The position numbers were made by a program, and so were the translations under genes. DNA of 64,000 bases, taken from the NCBI RefSeq assembly GCF_051175385.1, contig NZ_CP195106.1, positions 3,410,001-3,474,000 on the forward strand. The letters are read 5' to 3'. The notes beneath the pieces were generated by a model. The model saw only the letters and a list, made by a program, of their open reading frames with translations. It did not search any database and had not been told where the DNA came from. Every line of letters begins with the position of its first letter. The first letter of the stretch is position 1. The DNA comes from Tundrisphaera lichenicola (lineage in GTDB: Bacteria; Planctomycetota; Planctomycetia; Isosphaerales; Isosphaeraceae). This document shows, piece after piece, positions 30,680 through 37,700 of this stretch.

Positions 30680-32116
30680 TCAGTGGCCCCGGAGGTCGTC
30701 GCCCTCGAAGAGGTCGACGCAGTCGATCTCGGCGAAGTTCGTCCCTCGGGCGAATCGGAGCCGGTTCTCGCCGGATTTCAGGCGGACGGTGACGAAGGCA
30801 TTCGACCAGCGATCCCAGCCCGCGTTCTCGTGGCGGACGATTTGGGGAGGGGCGTCGTTCACGGTCAAGCTATGGGTCGCGAGGGCTCGCCCGTCCGAGC
30901 CGTTGCCGGATCGGATCGAGAGGAGGTAGTCGCCGGCCCTGGGTGCGGAGATCGTGAAGGTCACCGAGCTTTCGGGGGTGTCGATGTGGCCGACCTTGGC
31001 CCCTCCAGAGGCGTTGGGTTGGCGGGCGACCCGGGCCGTTCCGGCGAGCTGGGCGTCCTCGGCCTCGAAACGTCGGCGGGGGGGCTCGCCGCCGGGTATG
31101 GGGATGGGCTGGTCGGGGGACGGGGGTTGGCCGAAGAGCGGGGTCCCGTCGGGCGACCAGGTGAACGGCTGGGCGCGGACGAGCCTCGTCCAGCCCGCCC
31201 CCGGATAGCGTGCGGCGTGGTAGACGAGCCAATCTTCGCGACCGTCGGGCGACCGGGTGAACGAGCCGTGGCCGGGCGCCAGGACTCCGTTCCCGCTCTC
31301 GAAGGCCGGCGTCTCCCGCTTGGTCCAGGATCGCGGGTCGAGCAGATCCCGGTCGAGGCGGCTCGTGAACAGGCCCAGGCAATAGTGGTCGGTCCAGCTT
31401 CCCGCGGCCGAGTAGACGATGTGGATCGTGTCCCCCTTGATGAGCGCCTCCGGTCCCTCGTTGATCGAAGGGGGGCCGCCCCGACGCTCCCAGGGGAGGT
31501 CCGGCTTCGAGATCAGGACGCGCGGGCCGGCCAGGGTCCAGGGGTTCTCCATCGGGGCGATGTAGAGGTTCTGCGCGACGTTCTCGAACCCTTCCCATCC
31601 CGACCAGACGAAGTAGAGCCGCCCGCCGGCCCGGAACGCCGTGCCGTCGATCGCCCATCGGTCCTCGGCCGGGTCGAAGACCTTGGCCTTGAGGGTGAAC
31701 TCCCCTTCGAACGGATCTTTCGAGGGGTTTTCGAGGGCGTACATCCGGTGGTTGGCGTTCTCGCCGTCGTCAGCCGCGACGTAGATGTACCACTTGCCGT
31801 CGAGTTGGTGAAGCTCCGGCGCCCAGAGTTCCTTGCTGGTCGGCCCCTGAGCGGGCGGGGTCCAGGCGACCTTCCGCTCGCCCCCGCCGAGCCCCGAGAG
31901 GGTCCGGGATCGGAGGATCGAGATGCTCCCGCCCGTGCTCGTCGACGCGTAATAAAAGCCGTCCTCGGCCCGGAAGACCCAGGGATCGGCCCCGTCGGGG
32001 GCGAGGACGTTGTAGAAGTCCCGGACCTCCGCCCCGCCCGGCTGGTCGGCCCTCGCCGATCCGATCCCCGAGGTCAGCAGGAGGATCGCATTGAGGGCGA
32101 ATCGACGAGGATTCAT
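30680..32116 (-). CDS. Glycoside hydrolase family 43 protein with C-terminal carbohydrate-binding domain, exported
   Basis: 478 residues from the ATG at 32116, which begins a signal peptide (FALNAILLLTSGIGSARA). The five-bladed GH43 catalytic domain (about 30-330) shows the three acidic residues: Asp of PDGADPWVF, Asp of RWAIDGTAF and Glu of INEGPEALIKG. From about 345 a CBM6/CBM35-like beta-sandwich follows (FEAEDAQLAGTARVA; SLTVNDAPPQIVRHENAGW). It should attack arabinan, xylan or related side chains outside the cytoplasm. The start overlaps the stop of the preceding 164-residue gene in an ATGA, so they are translationally coupled. Confidence 0.92.
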   Translation of the reverse strand: MNPRRFALNAILLLTSGIGSARADQPGGAEVRDFYNVLAPDGADPWVFRAEDGFYYASTSTGGSISILRSRTLSGLGGGERKVAWTPPAQGPTSKELWAPELHQLDGKWYIYVAADDGENANHRMYALENPSKDPFEGEFTLKAKVFDPAEDRWAIDGTAFRAGGRLYFVWSGWEGFENVAQNLYIAPMENPWTLAGPRVLISKPDLPWERRGGPPSINEGPEALIKGDTIHIVYSAAGSWTDHYCLGLFTSRLDRDLLDPRSWTKRETPAFESGNGVLAPGHGSFTRSPDGREDWLVYHAARYPGAGWTRLVRAQPFTWSPDGTPLFGQPPSPDQPIPIPGGEPPRRRFEAEDAQLAGTARVARQPNASGGAKVGHIDTPESSVTFTISAPRAGDYLLSIRSGNGSDGRALATHSLTVNDAPPQIVRHENAGWDRWSNAFVTVRLKSGENRLRFARGTNFAEIDCVDLFEGDDLRGH

Positions 32117-32607
32117 GATGATAACCCGGTGCCGAAGGTCCCCTTGGCCGCCCCCAGGCGGAACGGTTCGATCCCGAGTCGCTGATCGTCGGCGCGATGT
32201 TCCAGGGCCTGATAGTCGGTCCCCCGGAGGTCGGCGTTGGTGATCGCCGCGGTCTTCAACGCCCTCCAGAGGAGCCTCTTCCCCTCGATCCCGACCGAGA
32301 GCGCATCGAGGATCTCCAGGAGCCGGAGCTTCCCCCCGGCCGGGTCGTCGAGCTTCAGCTTGAGCTGGGTTGCCTTCGCCGAGAGCCAGGCGGTCGCCTT
32401 CCTGGTCGAACTCTGGTCGATCCCGAGCCGGGCCATCAGGGCTTCCAATTCCCGACGATCCGCCGTGATATCTTCGCGGAGGCCCGCCGTGAGCATGGCG
32501 ATGGGCGTCCCCGAGTGCTCCCGATCCAGGTGGTCCAGGAGTTCGAGGGCCGCCTCGGAGCCCGCCAGGTGGTCGTTCAGGTAGGTGGCGAGGTATTCGT
32601 TGGGCAT
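32113..32607 (-). CDS. Conserved hypothetical helical protein, ferritin-like length
   Basis: 164 residues, almost wholly alpha-helical (YLATYLNDHLAGSEAALELL; LREDITADRRELEALMARLG). The pattern of long amphipathic helices and scattered Glu/His recalls ferritin-like or DUF892-type bundles, but the EXXH metal motif is not seen, so metal binding is doubtful. No signal peptide. Its stop overlaps the start of the GH43 gene by 4 bp, and it begins 31 bp after the glycosyltransferase stop on the same strand, so it may extend that operon. Confidence 0.75.
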   Translation of the reverse strand: MPNEYLATYLNDHLAGSEAALELLDHLDREHSGTPIAMLTAGLREDITADRRELEALMARLGIDQSSTRKATAWLSAKATQLKLKLDDPAGGKLRLLEILDALSVGIEGKRLLWRALKTAAITNADLRGTDYQALEHRADDQRLGIEPFRLGAAKGTFGTGLSS

Positions 32608-32638
32608 GATCCACCGGGTCTTGGGCGGGTTCGAGTCC

Positions 32639-33364
32639 TCACCGACCCCGAGGCCGGTGGGTCAGGGCGTAGCCGTACCACTTGAGGTAATGCGGGAGCC
32701 AGGCTCGCAGGCGGAACCGCGACTCGCCGGCCGATCGGTCCTGCCAGGTCGAGGGAAGCTCGGTGATCTTCCGGCCCGCCGCGTACGCCTTGGCCGTGAT
32801 CTCCAGCGAGTAGGCGAATCCGCCCCGGCTCTCGATCTCGATCCCGGCCAGGACGCTCCGGCGGTAGGCCCGGAAGGCGTTGGTCGCGTCGTGGGTCGGC
32901 AGGCCGGTCAGCCAGTGGAGGCTGATCCCCGCGGTCCGGGACAGGAACTTCTTGAAGCGAGGGCCGCCGATCTGCCGGCCCCCCTTCATGTACCGCGAGG
33001 CGCAGACGATATCATATCCTTCCCGGTCGATCAGCTCGACCATCTTCGGGACGATCGCCACGTCGTCGGAGAGGTCGGCCATCGTGATCACGACCACCTC
33101 GGAGGTGCAGGCCGCGATCCCCGCCCGGACCGCGTTGAGGACCCCCCGCCCCAGCGTGTTCTTGACCAGTTCCAGGCCGGGATGGCGCGAAATCAGGTCG
33201 CGGACGACCGGGACCGTGTTGTCCTCGTCGAAGTCGTAGACGACCAGGATGCGCTTGGGGAGCGGGACCTTCCGGTCGATCTCATCGAGCGCATGGGCGA
33301 TGTTCGCCCCTTCGTTGTAGACGGGGATCACCAGGTCGACGACGGCCGATGGGGGGGCTTGCAC
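32639..33364 (-). CDS. Glycosyltransferase family 2
   Basis: 241 residues from the GTG at 33364 (GGAG 9 nt upstream); the longer frame overlaps the epimerase gene. The GT-A domain has VDLVIPVYNEGANI at the N-terminus, a DxD-like VITMADLSDD (about residue 90) and ICASRYMKGGRQIGGPR-type acceptor loops. The end (ALTHRPRGR) is basic without a membrane helix. It resembles dolichol-phosphate-mannose synthase-like enzymes that charge a lipid carrier. It is last in the sugar operon; the start overlaps the end of the epimerase frame region by nothing but lies 35 bp after its stop. Confidence 0.9.
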   Translation of the reverse strand: MQAPPSAVVDLVIPVYNEGANIAHALDEIDRKVPLPKRILVVYDFDEDNTVPVVRDLISRHPGLELVKNTLGRGVLNAVRAGIAACTSEVVVITMADLSDDVAIVPKMVELIDREGYDIVCASRYMKGGRQIGGPRFKKFLSRTAGISLHWLTGLPTHDATNAFRAYRRSVLAGIEIESRGGFAYSLEITAKAYAAGRKITELPSTWQDRSAGESRFRLRAWLPHYLKWYGYALTHRPRGR

Positions 33365-33398
33365 TCGCTCGGACTCCAGGAACTTCCGCGATCTGCGA

Positions 33399-34418
33399 TC
33401 AGATCCCCCCGGCCTCGATCTGCTCGCGGACCCAGGGGATGATCTCTTCGAGGGCCTGCTCGATCGTCGTGGTCGCCTCGAATCCGAGGACGTGCCGGGC
33501 CTTCTCGACCGAGGGGATCCGGCGCTGGACGTCGTAGGTATAGGGCTTGTCGAAGGCGACTCGGAGCGGTTCATCCCCGCGGATCGCCTTCCAGACGGCC
33601 GCGGCCAGTTCCAGGACGGTGGTCGAGCGGTCGGTCGAGAGGTTGAAGTCCTCGTTCAGGGCTCCCGGCGACTCGATGGCCAGGCGGATGCCCCGGGCCA
33701 GGTCGCCGCCGTAGGTGTAGTGGCGGACCTGCTGGCCGTCGCCGAGGAGTCGGAGCGGGTCCTGCCCCTTGAGGACCTTCTGGACCAGGTCGGGCACGAC
33801 ATGGCTCAGGGCGAGCCGGACGTTCCCGGAGAGGATCTCGCGATCGTAGCGGGCCCGCTTCTCCCCCACGCCCACGCAGTTGAAGGGCCGGACGATCGTG
33901 TAGGGGAGCCCGTACTGCTCGCGGGCCCCCTGGGCGAAGTACTCGGTGGCCAGCTTCTGGAAGCCGTAGGTCGAGCCCGGCGGCGGGCACTTGCGCTGTT
34001 CTCCTTCGGGGGTGGGGAAGGTGTCGGAGGACTCGAAGACCATCGACGACGAGACGACCGTGATCTTCCGGAGCCGCCCCGCCTCGTGGGCCCGGATCGC
34101 GGCGTCGAAGGCGGCGGCGGTGATCCGTTCGTTCTCGGCCAGGAGGTCGTAGGCCAGCTCGTGGAAGAGCGAGATCCCGCCGATGATCGCCGCCCCGGCG
34201 ACGAAGTGGTCGCAGTCCTTCAAGAGTTCGCCCAGGAGCTCGACGTCCTTGGCGTCGCCGACAACGGCCCGGTAGCTTGGGTTCGAGTCGAAGCCCCGGA
34301 CGACCGCCCCGTATTTCGAGAAGTTGTCCAGCCCGACGACCTCGTGGCCGTTGGCCAGGAGTTCCTCGATCAGATAGCCGGCGATGAAGCCCGAGGAGCC
34401 GGTGACCAGGGTCTTCAT
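33399..34418 (-). CDS. NAD-dependent epimerase/dehydratase, extended SDR
   Basis: 339 residues from the ATG at 34418. The nucleotide-binding motif TGSSGFIAG (6-14), the acidic LDNFSKYG after strand 2, the catalytic Ser in VVSSSMVFES and YGFQK (Tyr-xxx-Lys) are present, with VRPFNCVGVGEKRARYDRE in the substrate region. It converts a nucleotide sugar, possibly a uronic acid derivative given the upstream dehydrogenase. Its ATG overlaps the dehydrogenase stop by 4 bp. Confidence 0.92.
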   Translation of the reverse strand: MKTLVTGSSGFIAGYLIEELLANGHEVVGLDNFSKYGAVVRGFDSNPSYRAVVGDAKDVELLGELLKDCDHFVAGAAIIGGISLFHELAYDLLAENERITAAAFDAAIRAHEAGRLRKITVVSSSMVFESSDTFPTPEGEQRKCPPPGSTYGFQKLATEYFAQGAREQYGLPYTIVRPFNCVGVGEKRARYDREILSGNVRLALSHVVPDLVQKVLKGQDPLRLLGDGQQVRHYTYGGDLARGIRLAIESPGALNEDFNLSTDRSTTVLELAAAVWKAIRGDEPLRVAFDKPYTYDVQRRIPSVEKARHVLGFEATTTIEQALEEIIPWVREQIEAGGI

Positions 34419-35644
34419 AGGAGCGCCGTGCCCTTGCCGAAAAGGTTCCAGATGTCGATGACCGGCTTCGAGGCCGGGGGTTCGATGGTCCGATACTCGC
34501 GGTGCGGGGCCCCGACGATCAGCAGGTCGGAGCGTTCGAGGACCTCGTCGAGGGTCAGGAACGAGGGGTCGTCGATGTAAACGTCGGTGCAGAGGACCCC
34601 GGCGGCCTCGGCCTCCAGGACCTTCCGGAGCTTGTACGAGAGCGATTCCCGAGGGTCGTCGCTGTTCGCCTTGAAGGCCATCCCCAGCACGCCCACGGTC
34701 ATCCGGTCCAGCGGGTACGACTCCTTGAGCCGGCGGACCAGGAAGCTGGGGAGCCCCTCGTTGATCAGCATCGCCGCGTGGCCCAGCAGCAGGTTGTTGT
34801 CGCTGGCGGCGGCCAATTGCATCGTGTCCTTGAACAGGCAAGGACCGGCGGCGAACCCCCCCTTGGGCAGGCCCGCCATCCTCGGATAGTCGCGGGTCAT
34901 CGCCTCGAAGATCCGGTAGAACTCGACCCCACGGTCGGCCGCGATCATCAGGAATTGGTTGGCCGTGGCGAACTCGATGTACCGCCAGACGTTGGTGAAG
35001 ATCTTGGTCAGCTCGGCTTCCAGGGGCGTCAGGCGGATCAAAGACGGCGAGATCCGGCCGAACAGCTCGGCGGCCATCGACACCGCCTCCTCGCCGCATC
35101 CCGAGACGATCTGCGGGAGCGTGGCGAACTCCTCCAGGGCCTGCCCTTCGGCGACCCGCTCGGGGCAGAACGCCACCTTGAGGTCCGGTCCCGGCCCGCT
35201 GGAGAGCAAAGCGTGGATCTTCTCGGTCGTCCCGGGGGCCACCGTGCTCCGCAGGATCACGCACTGGCCGTCGACCAGGTGGGGCCGGAGCTTGACGAAG
35301 AACCGCCGCATCGTGTGGAAGGTCGGGTTCAGGTGCTCGTCGACCGGCGTCCCGATGACCACCACCACGTGCTTCGACCGGGTCACCAGGGCGGGGTCGT
35401 TGGCGACCTCCAGCGATCGGCCGATGACCTCGCGGAGGATTGGCTCGGCCCCCCGCTCCAGGAACGGCATCCGGCCCGACCGGACCACCTCGACGGCCCG
35501 GTCGTTGGTGTCGTAGACCGACACGTTCAAGCCGGCCCGCGCGAACGCCAGGGCCAAGGGAAGTCCCACGTGGCCGCAACCGCCCACGACGCAGACATCG
35601 TACGGGAATTGCCCCAAGGTCCCTTGATCTCCCCGATCGGACAA
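34415..35644 (-). CDS. Nucleotide-sugar dehydrogenase (UDP-glucose/UDP-ManNAc dehydrogenase type)
   Basis: About 409 residues from the TTG at 35644, or 400 from the TTG at 35617; no ATG is available. The Rossmann motif VVGGCGHVGLPLALAFARAG is at the N-terminus. The central helix and active-site region include RSTVAPGTTEKI, CPERVAEG, AELTKIFTNVWRYIEFATAN and GGFAAGPCLFKDTMQLA (catalytic Cys), and the C-terminal UDP-binding domain includes LGMAFKANSDDPRES. It oxidises a UDP-hexose (or UDP-ManNAc) to the uronate. It follows the membrane glycosyltransferase by 5 bp and overlaps the epimerase start. Confidence 0.93.
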   Translation of the reverse strand: MSDRGDQGTLGQFPYDVCVVGGCGHVGLPLALAFARAGLNVSVYDTNDRAVEVVRSGRMPFLERGAEPILREVIGRSLEVANDPALVTRSKHVVVVIGTPVDEHLNPTFHTMRRFFVKLRPHLVDGQCVILRSTVAPGTTEKIHALLSSGPGPDLKVAFCPERVAEGQALEEFATLPQIVSGCGEEAVSMAAELFGRISPSLIRLTPLEAELTKIFTNVWRYIEFATANQFLMIAADRGVEFYRIFEAMTRDYPRMAGLPKGGFAAGPCLFKDTMQLAAASDNNLLLGHAAMLINEGLPSFLVRRLKESYPLDRMTVGVLGMAFKANSDDPRESLSYKLRKVLEAEAAGVLCTDVYIDDPSFLTLDEVLERSDLLIVGAPHREYRTIEPPASKPVIDIWNLFGKGTALL

Positions 35645-35649
35645 GACTC

Positions 35650-37164
35650 TTAACCCGGCCCAGGGCTGGTGGTTGGTCGTCGGCCATAGAGGAACAATCC
35701 CGCGCGGGTGCCGATTCGAACATACCGCACTCGCGCCCGATCGGCCAGGAGTTTCGGGAGCCCGAACTCGTACGAGTCGTAGGTCGGCCGATCCAGCTCG
35801 GACGTGGTGACGATCAGGTCGTAATACCCCGAGTCGATCCGGTCCCGGATCAGGGTCGGCGTCAACTGCCCGGTCTCGGCCAGCATCCGGAACAGCCAGG
35901 GGTCGCCGAACACCGCCCTCTCTCCGTGATAAAGGTCGATCAGGCCCGAGTCGGTCAGCAAGTGGAAGTCCGGGTCGACGGCCTTCCGCTCGAGCTCCCG
36001 GTAGAAGCCCAGGACTTCTCGGCCGTAAGGCCCTTCCAGAAAAGCCGCCTTGGCCGCCCCCGCTCGCGCCTGCGCGACCGCGACGATGACGCCGGGGATC
36101 AGGGAGGCGCCACCCAGGAGGGTCGCGATCGCCAGGAGGCCCGATCGGAGCCGGGTCCCTGGGGTCGACAAGGACCAGGCTTGCCAGAGCGCCCCGACGG
36201 CCAGGGCCTCGGCCGCCCGGAGGCTCAGGTCGTAGTTGAGGTCGGCCCCGCGCTTCGCCGCCAGGCCGAGGCTGCTCGCCAACAAGATCGCCGTCAAGAC
36301 CACCGGCCTGACCTCGCGGACGCCCGACGCCCCGGAGAGCCAGAGGATCAGCCCCAGGATCGGGAAGTACAGGAGGTCGGGCGCGAGCTTCCAGACCTGG
36401 GTCAGGTTCCGGGTCATCGAGCCCAGTTCCCAGGGGGTCTTCGACTCTCCCGTCAGCCCGCTCGCGAAGTTGGGCTCGATCGCGAGGGTCACGCCCAGGA
36501 CCGCGATCAGCAGGAGACCGCCCACGCCGATCGCCAGTCGGAGGCCTCGTCGCCACTCGTGCTCGAAGATCGAACTCAGGACGGCGGCCATCAGGAAGAC
36601 CACGGTCGTCTGCTTGGTCAGGGCCGCCAGGGCCAGCAGGAGTCCCCCGGCCACCCTTCCCCCCAGGGCCTTGTGCCCGGCCAGGAAGAATCCCGAGATC
36701 CCCAGGAGTTCGGCCAACAGGTCGGGACGGACCATCACCGAGAACCCGAACATCGGGGCCGCCCCCAGGCTCAGGAGCGCCCCCGCCAGGCCCGCCCTCG
36801 CCCCGGCCCGGCGGGCCACGACCACCCCGAGGATCATCGAGGTCAGCAACCCCGAGCCGAACGAGATCCCCCGACCGATCGCGAACAGGTCCGGGATCTC
36901 GGCCTCGAAGGCCCGTCCCACCAGCCCCACCAGGCCGAAATAGACCGGGCCGAAGAAGTTCGAGACGTGCGGATAGTCGCGCCAGCTCGGGTAGAGCGTC
37001 ACCCCGAGTTCGGCCCGATTCGCCAGCAAGACCATCTTCGCTTCGAGGTGGAATGCCTCCATCGGCGAGGGGAGACTGGCCGCCGCATACGCCAGATACC
37101 CCAACAACCGGGCCAGGCCCATCGCGATCAGCAAGCCCAGGAGTGACCGGCGGAGGAGGTTCAT
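35650..37164 (-). CDS. Polytopic membrane glycosyltransferase-like protein (GT39/ArnT-like)
   Basis: 504 residues from the ATG at 37164, immediately before the first hydrophobic helix (LLGLLIAMGLARLLGYL). Around ten membrane helices follow, and the first periplasmic loop has the charged YPSWRDYPHVSNFFGPVYFG stretch typical of GT-C enzymes. The soluble C-terminal part (DLYHGERAVFGDPW; LPKLLADRARVRYV) resembles the end of family-39-like mannosyl/arabinosyl transferases. It is the first gene of the operon (this gene, dehydrogenase, epimerase, GT2), so it probably transfers a lipid-linked sugar outside the membrane. The exact family is uncertain. Confidence 0.8.
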   Translation of the reverse strand: MNLLRRSLLGLLIAMGLARLLGYLAYAAASLPSPMEAFHLEAKMVLLANRAELGVTLYPSWRDYPHVSNFFGPVYFGLVGLVGRAFEAEIPDLFAIGRGISFGSGLLTSMILGVVVARRAGARAGLAGALLSLGAAPMFGFSVMVRPDLLAELLGISGFFLAGHKALGGRVAGGLLLALAALTKQTTVVFLMAAVLSSIFEHEWRRGLRLAIGVGGLLLIAVLGVTLAIEPNFASGLTGESKTPWELGSMTRNLTQVWKLAPDLLYFPILGLILWLSGASGVREVRPVVLTAILLASSLGLAAKRGADLNYDLSLRAAEALAVGALWQAWSLSTPGTRLRSGLLAIATLLGGASLIPGVIVAVAQARAGAAKAAFLEGPYGREVLGFYRELERKAVDPDFHLLTDSGLIDLYHGERAVFGDPWLFRMLAETGQLTPTLIRDRIDSGYYDLIVTTSELDRPTYDSYEFGLPKLLADRARVRYVRIGTRAGLFLYGRRPTTSPGPG

Positions 37165-37700
37165 GGAGCGAGATTCATCCGGGGGAGCTGGCTCGGCCCA
37201 GGCCAGTCCAGCGGGCCGACAGGTCACGAGAAGATACCACAGGCCCGCCCGTCACGCCCGCTTCGGTTTCGATCGGGCGATCTCGATTTTCCGACTCCCT
37301 CACCCCGAGCAGGATGATTCATCGTCCGCTGTAGGTCAATCATCGAGGGAGGCCCGGACGCCGTTGATGATTAGCTTGTCCTCGACGGACATCTCGACGA
37401 GGCCCGAGCGGCGGACTCAACCCGTCGAGCCCGCCGCCGAAGCAGGTTGGGATGTCCGAGGTCCCGCTCGATGACGCTTCGGGCCGAATCCAACGCCTGG
37501 GAGAAGGGGCTGGCCAGCCGCTCCAGCCCTCCCCAGAAAACCTGGGTATCCTCGTGCGGCCTTCGAGTCTCGGGGTCGCCTGGCACCTGCGGGTCGGGTA
37601 GACTTCTGGCGAGTCCCTGAAGATGGGCCGGGGGAGCGTCCGTGACCTTGCCCGCGACCCGTGAATTTCGAGGGCCGTGCCAGGCCGAGGATCGAGTCCC
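37165..37700. other. Intergenic region with a dispersed repeat
   Basis: The 536-bp gap between the divergent glycosyltransferase and acyl-CoA synthetase genes must hold both promoters. The only structure recognised is the 104-bp dispersed repeat at 37417-37520. A small coding relic may be involved, since its frame reads LASPFSQALDSARSVIER-like residues. Confidence 0.5.
37417..37520 (-). repeat. Dispersed intergenic repeat, copy 1
   Basis: The reverse complement matches 62593-62696 at 88 of 104 positions with no gap. The two copies are therefore inverted relative to each other and about 25 kb apart. Both are in gene-free gaps. Confidence 0.8.
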
